A program made the translations under genes and the position numbers. This document shows positions 1 through 6,738 of a stretch of DNA of 8,959 bases, in pieces (positions within the stretch are counted from its first letter, which is position 1; each line of letters begins with the position of its first letter). The stretch spans positions 1 to 8,959 of the forward strand of contig JAHEKD010000021.1 of NCBI GenBank assembly GCA_024638545.1, written 5' to 3'. Source of the stretch: Gammaproteobacteria bacterium (GTDB lineage Bacteria > Pseudomonadota > Gammaproteobacteria > Arenicellales > JAHEKD01). The notes under the pieces were generated by a model. It saw only the letters and a list, made by a program, of their open reading frames with translations, searched no databases and had not been told where the DNA came from.

Positions 1-1
1 G

Positions 2-433
2 GCCGGTCGGCTCGATTTTGATAGCGAAGGCCTGCTGGTGTTGACGGATGACGGTTTATTACAGGCGAAAATCTCAAATCCGAGTTTTAAACAAACCAAG
101 GTTTACCTTGCCCAGGTCGAGAATATACCAGATCGAGAATCACTGTTAAGTTTACGCCGTGGTGTGGCTTTGAAAGATGGTGTTACTCAACCTGCAAAAG
201 CACAGTTGATCGATCAGCCCGACTGGCTATGGGCACGCCATCCTCCGATCCGACAAAGAAAGGATATCCCAACGCAATGGTTATCGCTCGAAATAAGCGA
301 GGGTAAAAATCGGCAGGTCAGGCGTATGACAGCCGCTGTAGGTAACCCAACTCTGCGTTTAATTCGTATTCGAGTCGCCGGCTGGACACTCGACGGGCTC
401 GCTCCGGGAGACTATAAAGTACTTTCTGTATGA
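2..433 (+). CDS. rluE: 23S rRNA pseudouridine synthase E (RluE), 3' part; start lies before the window
   Basis: Converts one uridine of 23S rRNA to pseudouridine in the cytoplasm (RluE family, RsuA-like branch). The frame is open from base 2 to the TGA at 431-433. The first codons give A-G-R-L-D, the conserved GRLD motif whose Asp (codon 14-16) is the catalytic nucleophile, followed by the DSEGLLVLTDDG block. Further on are a WLWARHPPIRQRK segment typical of RluE and, towards the C-terminus, EGKNRQVRRM, the conserved RsuA/RluE-branch substrate-binding block. About 143 residues are visible; the family is roughly 200-220, so about the first third is missing. An internal GTG at 38 is not the start, because the catalytic Asp would be lost. 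No terminator follows closely. No frameshift is seen. Family identification is strong from recalled similarity to E. coli RluE. Confidence 0.95.
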   Translation, partial: AGRLDFDSEGLLVLTDDGLLQAKISNPSFKQTKVYLAQVENIPDRESLLSLRRGVALKDGVTQPAKAQLIDQPDWLWARHPPIRQRKDIPTQWLSLEISEGKNRQVRRMTAAVGNPTLRLIRIRVAGWTLDGLAPGDYKVLSV

Positions 434-800
434 ATGTGATAACTGGTTTTATATTCATAAATATCACATAAGAATAAGTAAACACTGTGTTTGACAAATA
501 CGGGTTAATTACGGGCAGGGTGGAACATGCGATTGCGCAGACTCGGACGGAAACGGACCCCCCGAGTGCTGATTTCAGCATTATTCCGTTAATTAAGAAG
601 TGCACCCCAGGGACAGGCCGATCAGTGCATCGAATACAGTACGATTCACTCCGTGCCCGATTAAACTCGAGTTTTTATGAATACATATTATTCAATAAAG
701 AATTAGGAGTGAGATCACAAATTGAGCCGCTGTCCGGCTTTTAAAATTTTTTAACTGATGAAATTATTTATTTAATATGAGGTAATTCGATACCGCTTAA
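434..800. other. Intergenic stretch without a supported gene
   Basis: AT-rich spacer between rluE and the decayed repeat-protein fragment. A GTG-started frame (487-744, 85 codons) and a 21-codon ATG frame at 527-592 can be read, but neither has recognisable motifs, a good Shine-Dalgarno sequence or normal composition. Small inverted repeats are present. One has 7-bp arms TGTGATA / TATCACA at 435-441 and 462-468 with a 20-base loop. Another is TGCTGA-TT-TCAGCA at 567-580. Neither is followed by a convincing T-tract. The stretch may be debris from the same event that left the tail-fibre-like fragment downstream. Confidence 0.5.
725..750 (+). terminator. Weak rho-independent terminator-like hairpin
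   Basis: AGCCG at 725-729 pairs with CGGCT at 735-739 around the five-base loop CTGTC. It is followed by TTTT, AAAA and a further run of Ts, so the plus strand has the hairpin-then-T layout. The stem is only five pairs, plus a possible G-T pair, and the T-tract is interrupted. No supported gene ends just upstream, so it may be a distal terminator for rluE or a chance structure. Confidence 0.3.
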
Positions 801-1172
801 AGCGAAACGCTGTCACTACGACAGGAGGGCGTTGGAGTTGGAACCTATAATGCGCAAGTACCGCTGCATATTCTTGCCGACGGTATACCCTTTACAGAGC
901 CGACGCTGCGGCTGGATAATACTGCTAACGCCTGGGACATCAGTACCAGCGGCATGGATAAATTTCGGGTGGATGATGCAACTAATGCAAAGACGGTGTT
1001 GACCATCACACCGATTAGCGGAAATCTGGGCGTAGGCACAACGGATGCCATGAGCCCGGGGCATGTTGTCAGGGATGAGGGCACCAGCGAGATCAGAGTC
1101 AATTCGTGCCTGACAGTGTTAAGCTTTAAAAGGCCGGTTTAATCTGAAATTGGCGAATTTAAAATAAATTGA
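801..1172 (+). pseudogene. Remnant of a tail-fibre-like / S74-type repeat protein
   Basis: The frame is open from 801 to the TAA at 1140-1142 but has no ATG until 954, in the middle of the homology, so this is not an intact gene. It contains one complete and one broken copy of a repeat: GVGT-YNAQVPLHI at about 834-872, then LRLDNTANAWDISTSG and DKFRVDDA, then GVGT-TDAMSPGHVVRDEGT from about 1029. The GVGT/PLHV unit with the LRLDNTA-WDI block is known from bacterial tail-fibre-like and surface proteins that often end in an S74 autoproteolytic domain. That domain is absent here. The second copy has TDA and SPGHV where the consensus is TDP and SPLHV. After the TAA the same frame continues with SEIGEFKIN before a TGA at 1170-1172, which fits decay by a nonsense change. 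Probably left by loss of a larger gene or by an excised or rearranged element. Confidence 0.6.
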
Positions 1173-1201
1173 GCAAAATCAATGAAAATTTGAATACAAA
1201 G

Positions 1202-1231
1202 TTGATAATCGAGAGTTGTTAATTCTAAATA
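1202..1231 (+). promoter_or_regulatory. Candidate weak sigma70-type promoter for the hydrolase-acyltransferase pair
   Basis: TTGATA at 1202-1207 matches the -35 consensus at five of six positions. It lies 18 bases before TAAATA at 1226-1231, which is only a 3/6 match to the -10 box. The surrounding 120 bases are strongly AT-rich, and this is the only gap directly upstream of the 1263 gene. The match is poor, so the call rests mostly on position. A small perfect hairpin AGCAC-GAG-GTGCT follows at 1237-1249, between this site and the start codon. Confidence 0.2.
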
Positions 1232-1262
1232 TTTTTAGCACGAGGTGCTGAGTTGATTTGAA

Positions 1263-2063
1263 ATGCCGCTTAGAAAACTACATAGTGCTGACCATTTTGT
1301 CTACCAATTCTCCGGTGTCGAAGGGGGAACTCCTGTTGTTTACCTCCCGGGGGTGCACGGCTGCTGGACACCGCTTGAACAAGCGAGACCGTTGTTTGCC
1401 GATGCGCTTAGCCTAATAGAGGTTGCCTACCCCCTGTATGACCAATGGACACTGGAGCACTATGCCGAGGAGCTTGTTACATTGCTGGACTCCCTTGGAG
1501 TGGATTCGGCTCACATTCTAGGGGAGTCGTTTGGATCGCTGGTCGGCTGGCAATTTGGATTAATGTATCCATCTCGTGTTCGATCGCATATTCTGGTCGG
1601 TGGCTTTTGTAAAGCACCAGGCATGTACATTGCGGCAACAGCGGGCCTCGGGCTCTCATTCTTGCCGAGTGTCGCATTTGACGTAATAGTTGACACCTAC
1701 GTTTCCTATAAAAATATACGAGGTGAGCCAAGAAAAGCCTCCGGTGTAAAGTCTTATCCCGCCGTGCGTGGCAGCAAGGGCCAAAAAGCCACTGCAAACC
1801 GGATGCGGCTGATCCAGGAGGCAGATTTTCGGCATCAGCTTTCGAAAATTAATTTTCCCGTGCGCTATATCGGCGGTGGCAAGGACAGGGTAATTCCGGT
1901 TTTACGAGAAGTAACGACCCTGAAGCGACGACTGCCCGAGAGCACCTCGTTTGCGAGCCATCTGATACCGAATGCCTCTCACGCCATCATCGCCTCGAAC
2001 CCAAAGATCACGGTTAAATATTTAAACAGCTGGATTCTCGAGATCGAGAAGAAAATTGTCTAA
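1263..2063 (+). CDS. Alpha/beta-fold hydrolase
   Basis: 266 residues, a normal length for a single-domain alpha/beta hydrolase, with no signal peptide and therefore probably cytoplasmic. All parts of the active site are visible. An HG oxyanion motif lies in LPGVHGCW (residues 28-35), the nucleophile elbow is GESFGS with Ser89, the acid is Asp208 in GGKDRVIP, and the catalytic His is His240 in NASHAI. The variable lid lies at about 115-185. ATG 1263 is the start because an in-frame TGA sits at 1254-1256. The ribosome site is poor: GAGGTG at 1242-1247 is 15 bases away and partly in a hairpin. The next gene starts on the last base of the stop codon, so the two are probably co-translated. Pairing with an acyltransferase hints at an ester or lipid substrate such as a lysophospholipid or acyl-thioester. 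The fold is certain; the substrate is not. Confidence 0.9.
   Translation: MPLRKLHSADHFVYQFSGVEGGTPVVYLPGVHGCWTPLEQARPLFADALSLIEVAYPLYDQWTLEHYAEELVTLLDSLGVDSAHILGESFGSLVGWQFGLMYPSRVRSHILVGGFCKAPGMYIAATAGLGLSFLPSVAFDVIVDTYVSYKNIRGEPRKASGVKSYPAVRGSKGQKATANRMRLIQEADFRHQLSKINFPVRYIGGGKDRVIPVLREVTTLKRRLPESTSFASHLIPNASHAIIASNPKITVKYLNSWILEIEKKIV
2035..2050 (+). promoter_or_regulatory. Inverted repeat at the coupled gene junction
   Basis: TTCTCGA (2035-2041) and TCGAGAA (2044-2050) are perfect 7-bp arms, able to form a TTCTCG/CGAGAA stem with an AGAT loop. The 3' arm overlaps the only purine-rich stretch (GAGAAGAA, 2046-2053) that could act as ribosome site for the acyltransferase ATG at 2063. In mRNA, ribosomes finishing the hydrolase would open the stem. 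This would make translation of the second gene depend on the first. The repeat is seen; the function is inferred. Confidence 0.3.
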
Positions 2064-2749
2064 TGGTCGAGGAGTCACCGGCATCCGGCTATAAACATTC
2101 TCAGTTCCGAGGTATCCGGATTCGCGTATTTGGTTTTTTCCGGGCCTGGGCAATGCGTATTGTCTGTGCGACCTGGATCAAGGATATTGTTGGCCTGGAA
2201 AAACTCGATCGATGGATTGCCGAGAGCAAACGTTTAATCGTGGTGCTCTGGCACGGAAAGTACTTCACGCTCATGCCGATACTGCGCAACAGGAATGCCT
2301 ATGTCTTTACAAGTTTGTCATCAAGGGGAGATGCTATTGCAAATCTGCTGGAACAATTTGGATTTATTGCAGTCCAGATTCCGGATCACGGTAGAGATCG
2401 TTCGCTCGATATTATGAGGAAAACACTCACTGCTGGAGGTGCGGCAGTCATTGCTGTTGATGGCCCACTTGGTCCATATCACGTCGTGCATCGAGGGGCG
2501 GTGCAGCTGGCCTCGGAGTGGGGTTGCTTGATAATACCGATATCGGTTGCAGCATCCCGCAAACGGGTGCTCTCAGAACGGTGGGACAAATTCGAGATGC
2601 CGCGGATTTTCTCAAGAGTTTGTGTGGTTATCGGAGATCCGGTTCGCGTCCCTCCGGATTTGGACCAGCAAGCTCTGGAAACCTGGATTTCTCGAGTCCA
2701 CCAGGCATTGGATGTCGCTGATATGCAAGCCAGTTCGAATCTGTCTTAA
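2063..2749 (+). CDS. DUF374 / LPLAT-type acyltransferase
   Basis: 228 residues, typical of the DUF374 branch of lysophospholipid acyltransferases, which move an acyl chain onto a lipid or sugar-lipid acceptor at the inner membrane. Motifs in order are LWHGKYF (62-68) with the likely catalytic His64, SSRGDAIANLL (86-96) followed by a FGF turn, and AVDGPLGP (131-138) leading into HRGAVQLA (143-150) and a PISVAAS strand. This matches the family pattern of WHG, SxxRDG/SSRGD, DGPxGP and PGAVxLA. The Asp of the classical HX4D motif is missing, as is common in DUF374. A basic, hydrophobic N-terminus (about 14-45) probably serves as a membrane anchor rather than a cleaved signal. The ATG overlaps the hydrolase stop (TAATG). 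No clear plus-strand terminator follows. The acceptor is unknown; relatives include lipid A-type acyltransferases. Confidence 0.88.
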   Translation: MVEESPASGYKHSQFRGIRIRVFGFFRAWAMRIVCATWIKDIVGLEKLDRWIAESKRLIVVLWHGKYFTLMPILRNRNAYVFTSLSSRGDAIANLLEQFGFIAVQIPDHGRDRSLDIMRKTLTAGGAAVIAVDGPLGPYHVVHRGAVQLASEWGCLIIPISVAASRKRVLSERWDKFEMPRIFSRVCVVIGDPVRVPPDLDQQALETWISRVHQALDVADMQASSNLS

Positions 2750-2785
2750 AAGTATGGGATCGTGTCATGCGGTTCACTTGGCCGA

Positions 2786-2916
2786 ATGTCAAAAGGTGAA
2801 AAAGCAGTTCCTATTGTCTTCATCTGTGCCGCACTTGGCTGGACATTATCGCCGTGATCGTGGGTTTTAGTGCGACGTATTTTCTGGCAAGGTTGGTGTT
2901 TGGGGTAACTGTATAA
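2786..2916 (+). pseudogene. Possible remnant of a small membrane protein
   Basis: An ATG at 2786 opens a 23-codon frame ending at TGA 2855-2857 and giving a hydrophobic AVPIVFICAALGWTL stretch. One frame over, codons 2848-2913 give a second hydrophobic stretch, IAVIVGFSATYFLARL, ending at TAA 2914-2916. Joined by a one-base shift, they would form a short protein with two membrane segments. There is no Shine-Dalgarno sequence, and I do not recognise the family. It may equally be chance hydrophobic reading of non-coding DNA in this 300-bp gap between convergent genes. Confidence 0.2.
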
Positions 2917-2936
2917 ACGAATATCAAAAAGCCGCT

Positions 2937-2976
2937 TCAAAAAGTAAACTGTATTCCGGGCATAATGAAATACAGT
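2937..2976 (-). terminator. Candidate terminator for the minus-strand operon
   Basis: ACTGTATT (2948-2955) and AATACAGT (2969-2976) form a perfect 8-bp inverted repeat with a 13-base loop. Read on the minus strand, the second arm is followed by TTTACTTTTTG (2947-2937), a T-rich tail, whereas on the plus strand no T-run follows. It lies about 80 bases past the stop codon of the phosphodiesterase gene. The stem is AT-rich and the loop long, so it is not a strong terminator. The arm sequence recurs as a direct repeat at 3034-3044. Confidence 0.35.
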
Positions 2977-3053
2977 CAGGCCACAAGCAATGCAGATGAT
3001 GATGCGGGCTAGCTGTGAAGCCCAATATGAACTTGAAATACAGTTGTGACTAT

Positions 3054-5447
3054 TTAAGCGGGTTTAACAACTATGTCAGAAATCAGGGGGAAATGGTCAG
3101 ATGCGACACGAGTAAGCTGTGTTTTTGGAACAAAAGATTGTAAAACCTGGGAATTTTTATCTAAAAAAATATAATCTATTCGAGCAGCGGGAAAGCGGGT
3201 AAAAAATGTTGCCTGTGTTCTTTTTGACTTTGATGCTAACTGTGAATCATTCATGGTCTGCGTGATGGATTTATAGATATCGGAGGAGGGGAGCGCATTC
3301 AAGTCACCACAAAATATGGTAGGACCGGTACATTCTGGATGATTTAACCATTGTTCACCAAGCAGCGCCGAGACTTGTTGTTGACGAGGATATTTTCGTA
3401 AATCAAGATGAGTATTAATCATCTGGATAATCTGACCGTTTACCTTTATCCGGACCCAAAGCGCACCGCGCGGTTCCATTGCAGGCATGACATTCAGGCA
3501 TGGAAGAATCTCTGCTTTGATTAAGGCCATGGGAAAGTGCGTTAAGATAGCATCACCATATTTTTCTTCTTCAACATGTATTGCCGGATGAAAATGGTAT
3601 TCCATTTCTAATGCCCGTGCCAGATAGCCTGCCTGGTCCACTGCCTTTGTTCGAGTCTTGTTTACGTCGAGTTCCTGAAGGGCGATGATATCTGGTTCGT
3701 ATCGTGCGATAACCCGGGCAATTCGCTGAGGGGAAACTTTTCCATCCATTCCAAGGCAGCTATGAACATTATAAGTCATCACGCGTATCGAATACTTGCT
3801 CTGGGGGGACTTAATTAATGCCCGCTTTTGCCTGGTTGATTCGCGCCCCAGATAATATAAAGCAGCATCGCGCAGGTGGTTCGGTCGTAGATAACCGGGC
3901 TGTGGTTCCGGTAAGCGTGTGTCCCGGGGCAGTATAGCAAATGCGTGGGTTTCATTTGGTCCGGGTCCGGCATGAGATCCATTCTCGGTTTGGAATGTGA
4001 CATACTGGGCTCCATTATGCCATCCGATAAATATTAAGTCACCTGCATGTTTATGTCGACATACATTTATCAGGTCCTCGGTAGTTTCATCTAAAAACGG
4101 GTGGTCGGGTCCAAATAATTTTTGACGATCTTCAGGTAATTTGAAATTTCCCAAAGCGGTTGTGGCATTCACTTTTGAAGTGTTATCAACATAAAGGACT
4201 AATGGTATATGTGCCTCAAGAACTAATTTAGGGGCTATACTTTCTTTTTCCCGTATCGATAATTTGTTTGGTGAATAAATCAGTCCCATCGGTCCCATGG
4301 CAGTTACAACGGGATTTAAATTATCCGTATCCTCCTGATCGCTAACATATTTTTTGAAAAGTTTCTGTATAAAGTTGCCGCCGAGATACCTTGCACGCTG
4401 CGTTTGAATACCGTGAGACGGTTTTGAATTACAATTCTCTAAATTTATATTCATAAACACTTTGTTAATCGCGTGATTAACACTGATACCGTGTAATTTA
4501 TGATATGGAATCGTATCTTCCTGGCCGTGATCAGAATAAACCCAGATATCGTAATGTCTGAAACGAGACCGGTGAGCGGTTTGCCATATCCGGTTAATGG
4601 CATCATCGATTCCTTTTAATGACCAGTGAGCGAATTTAGAACTTGGCCCGCGCCTATGAGCCTGTTCATCATATCCGAGCAGATTCAGGTGAATCACAGG
4701 AAGCCCGCGCACAATGTCAATTTTCGCACCTATTGTGGAAAGTTCCCGCAACAAGATACATACCAGGACACGCGCCGGAATAAACGCAATTTCCACCAAT
4801 AAATCGCGTCCCCCAATCAAGCCGTTAATACAATCTGTAATTGCGATAAAAGTCTCGATAAGCATTAACAGTGCAACACGCAGTAAACTGAATAAATTGC
4901 TAATGATAAAAAATATCTGCACAAATGGATTGGCTGCCCGCAATAGACCGCCCCAGCCAAATGAAGATGCGCAAAAATGTGGCTCACTGGCGCCGCCGGC
5001 ATAAATATTGCAATATCCACTACCACCCTTTAAAAGCGGCAATTTCTTGTCAGCAAGCTGCTTTTCTATTGCAAGTGCGGAGCTGGGTTCGTACATGGTC
5101 TGAATTTTGTTTTGGCTTCTGTCGAAATAACTAAAGGCTGGAACGATTGACTTCACGCCATAAAATAATTCTCCCTGAACCGAAGGGGTGCTGGAGGGAA
5201 CGCCTGAATAGAGTGAATGTAATTTATAATGTTCAGCCTCCAACATCTTCTTCAGGCGCGGCATTCTGTTTTTATTTAATGCACTTTCAAGATGCCGCCG
5301 CGACAGACCGTCAATCTGCACCAATATCAAACCGCTCTCCCCGGTATCATGTTTGGAAACTGGCAGGCCTAAAACGCGAATCATCCACTCACTTCGGCTG
5401 AACCAGCGCCTGATTTCACGAAGGAAAATTTCTATGTGATGAACCAT
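3054..5447 (-). CDS. Fusion of alkaline-phosphatase-superfamily phosphodiesterase with EEP phosphatase/nuclease domain
   Basis: 797 residues carrying two different metal-dependent phosphoesterase folds. The N-terminal half (about 36-535) belongs to the alkaline phosphatase superfamily, nucleotide pyrophosphatase/phosphodiesterase-like. It has Asp46 in LVQIDGLS, probable nucleophile Thr87 in VPSSTPSVQG, Asp260 and His264 in GYDEQAH, Asp306-His307 in YSDHGQED, and His492 in GSHAGPGP, a full two-metal set. Hydrophobic stretches at about 173-205 and 217-235 are inserted between the nucleophile and the next ligands and may contact the membrane. The C-terminal half (about 553-795) is an EEP domain: Asn560 in TYNVHS, Glu592 in LQELD, His680 in NTHLDL, Asp715 and Asn717 in GDLNALP, and Asp784-His785 in ASDHFPL. 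Both active sites look intact. There is no cleavable signal peptide. ATG 5447 follows the glycosyltransferase stop by one base (TAAGATG), so it is last in a coupled three-gene unit. The EEP half recalls YbhP-like proteins encoded near cardiolipin synthase, so lipid-phosphate substrates are plausible but unproven. Confidence 0.88.
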   Translation of the reverse strand: MVHHIEIFLREIRRWFSRSEWMIRVLGLPVSKHDTGESGLILVQIDGLSRRHLESALNKNRMPRLKKMLEAEHYKLHSLYSGVPSSTPSVQGELFYGVKSIVPAFSYFDRSQNKIQTMYEPSSALAIEKQLADKKLPLLKGGSGYCNIYAGGASEPHFCASSFGWGGLLRAANPFVQIFFIISNLFSLLRVALLMLIETFIAITDCINGLIGGRDLLVEIAFIPARVLVCILLRELSTIGAKIDIVRGLPVIHLNLLGYDEQAHRRGPSSKFAHWSLKGIDDAINRIWQTAHRSRFRHYDIWVYSDHGQEDTIPYHKLHGISVNHAINKVFMNINLENCNSKPSHGIQTQRARYLGGNFIQKLFKKYVSDQEDTDNLNPVVTAMGPMGLIYSPNKLSIREKESIAPKLVLEAHIPLVLYVDNTSKVNATTALGNFKLPEDRQKLFGPDHPFLDETTEDLINVCRHKHAGDLIFIGWHNGAQYVTFQTENGSHAGPGPNETHAFAILPRDTRLPEPQPGYLRPNHLRDAALYYLGRESTRQKRALIKSPQSKYSIRVMTYNVHSCLGMDGKVSPQRIARVIARYEPDIIALQELDVNKTRTKAVDQAGYLARALEMEYHFHPAIHVEEEKYGDAILTHFPMALIKAEILPCLNVMPAMEPRGALWVRIKVNGQIIQMINTHLDLRKYPRQQQVSALLGEQWLNHPECTGPTIFCGDLNALPSSDIYKSITQTMNDSQLASKSKRTQATFFTRFPAARIDYIFLDKNSQVLQSFVPKTQLTRVASDHFPLISDIVVKPA

Positions 5448-5448
5448 C

Positions 5449-6738
5449 TTACCGGCTATTGTTTAAATCTGATTGAAGAGCAGTTTTAGCTGCGCTTGAC
5501 AAATCTTTAATTCTTTCCCAGTCAGACTGTAGAGCGCGCATTGCATGCGTCCATAAATGATATTCCTTGCTCCTTTTTTTTATCGAGCAGTTTATTAATT
5601 CATCAAAGTGGGCCAGGGCTTTATCCGCCGAGCATGTTAAGGAGAATCTATCCGCTGTTTTTTTTGCTTGTGCTGACATTGACAGTTTGTGCATTTTTGA
5701 ACAACTGGCTATGCCGTCAATTGCCTCAGCGTAGTTGTTAATGTCTTCATTCTGTAACAGTCTTCCATTGACATTATCATTGACAACTTCCCTAACGCCG
5801 GGCGCATCAATTGCCACCACTGGCGTACCGGCAGCCATTGCTTCGGTGATTACCATACCCTGAGTTTCAGATTTAGAGCTAAATACAAATACATCCATGG
5901 CTGCATAAGCGTTGACCACAGTTTTCATGTCCAGTAAACCTGCAGTAAATATACGATCAGAAAGTCCGTGGCTCTTAAAATAATCATCGATGACTTTTTT
6001 CATCGGACCTACACCTATTAACAGAAAGCATGTACGAGTTTCAGCAGTACAGTTTTGAAGAAAACTCATTACTGCCTGCATAAGAAAATCCAGATTTTTT
6101 TCTTTTGACAGTCGGCCCAGATGACCGACGACAAATGCATCACCCGGTATGTTCAGGCTTTTTCGAAAAGCTGCGCCATCTGCATTTACATACAGGTCTG
6201 TATTCACACCGGTAGGCAAGGTCACAACCGGTGATTTGACACCATGGTCACGAATTATCGAGGCAATGCTTTTGCTGGGAGCAAACACCAGATCACATAA
6301 ATTGGCATAATTTGTTGACAGCTTGATAACAAAACGCTTGAGAATTTCAGAATCACCCGGCATATAGTGGGTATAGTCTTCGTATTTTGTATGATTAGTG
6401 AATACCAGCGGCAGTTCATATGTATGTGCAATTCGTAATGCCGATGCACCAATAATGAACGGGTGATGAGAGTGGATGATATCCGGGTTTATCTTGTTTA
6501 TTTTTGAAGAAATTACTCCCGGTATGGGTAACGCAACAGAAAAATCACTGCCGTTGAAATTTTGTATTGCCGGGATGCGAATCGTGTCCTTTTCATCGGT
6601 ATCGTAGTCTTTGAAGGTGGGCGCAATAATAAAAACCCGGTGACCTCGTTTGCGGTATTCACTTGTGAATGCCTGTATTGATTTTGCTACACCGCCAATA
6701 TGAGGGGCGTAAGTATTGGACATCATCATGATGTTCAT
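5449..6738 (-). CDS. GT4-family glycosyltransferase, possibly lipid-directed
   Basis: 429 residues with the two-Rossmann GT-B fold of retaining GT4 enzymes, which transfer a sugar from a nucleotide-sugar at the cytoplasmic face of the membrane. The N-terminal domain starts with NTYAPHIGGVAKSI (8-21; Gly-rich loop GGV at 15-17) and has DIIHSHHPF (86-94) and NHTKYEDYTHYMP (115-127). This last block resembles the HTxYEDYxHY stretch of diacylglycerol glucosyltransferases and related lipid GT4s. The C-terminal domain has GHLGRLSKEKN (205-215) with donor-phosphate contacts Arg209 and Lys214, and the EX7E motif Glu291-Glu299 in ETQGMVITEAMAAGTPV. Residues about 385-429 form a basic/amphipathic tail beyond the usual fold. 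ATG 6738 overlaps the upstream stop (ATGA), with GAGAG at 6745-6749 placed six bases away as ribosome site. The GT4 call is certain; the acceptor is inferred. Confidence 0.92.
   Translation of the reverse strand: MNIMMMSNTYAPHIGGVAKSIQAFTSEYRKRGHRVFIIAPTFKDYDTDEKDTIRIPAIQNFNGSDFSVALPIPGVISSKINKINPDIIHSHHPFIIGASALRIAHTYELPLVFTNHTKYEDYTHYMPGDSEILKRFVIKLSTNYANLCDLVFAPSKSIASIIRDHGVKSPVVTLPTGVNTDLYVNADGAAFRKSLNIPGDAFVVGHLGRLSKEKNLDFLMQAVMSFLQNCTAETRTCFLLIGVGPMKKVIDDYFKSHGLSDRIFTAGLLDMKTVVNAYAAMDVFVFSSKSETQGMVITEAMAAGTPVVAIDAPGVREVVNDNVNGRLLQNEDINNYAEAIDGIASCSKMHKLSMSAQAKKTADRFSLTCSADKALAHFDELINCSIKKRSKEYHLWTHAMRALQSDWERIKDLSSAAKTALQSDLNNSR

Noticed and set aside
435..468. TGTGATA / TATCACA inverted repeat resembling a CRP-type operator
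   Set aside because: The 20-base spacing is far from the 6-8 bases of a CRP site, and no promoter or start codon is suitably placed.
491..496. Perfect TTGACA -35 box
   Set aside because: No acceptable -10 hexamer occurs 16-18 bases downstream and no supported gene follows closely.
527..592. 21-codon ATG frame encoding a very basic peptide
   Set aside because: Too short and without context; the GGGTGG upstream is only three bases from the ATG and poorly placed for a ribosome site.
318..605. 95-codon minus-strand frame overlapping the 3' end of rluE
   Set aside because: It overlaps a well-supported gene on the other strand and shows no conserved motif.
487..744. 85-codon GTG-started plus-strand frame after rluE
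   Set aside because: No Shine-Dalgarno sequence, no recognisable motif, rare start codon, and it ends inside the terminator-like hairpin; more likely chance or debris.
816..1102. Two overlapping minus-strand frames (816-1064 and 845-1102)
   Set aside because: They are antisense to the GVGT repeat fragment, whose plus-strand reading clearly resembles a known repeat family.
2547..2870. 107-codon plus-strand frame overlapping the end of the acyltransferase
   Set aside because: It lies mostly inside the acyltransferase in another frame and its residues show no family signature.
3006..3023. GGGCT / AGCCC hairpin near the stop of the fusion gene
   Set aside because: Only five pairs with an eight-base loop and no T-tract on either strand, so it does not qualify as a terminator.
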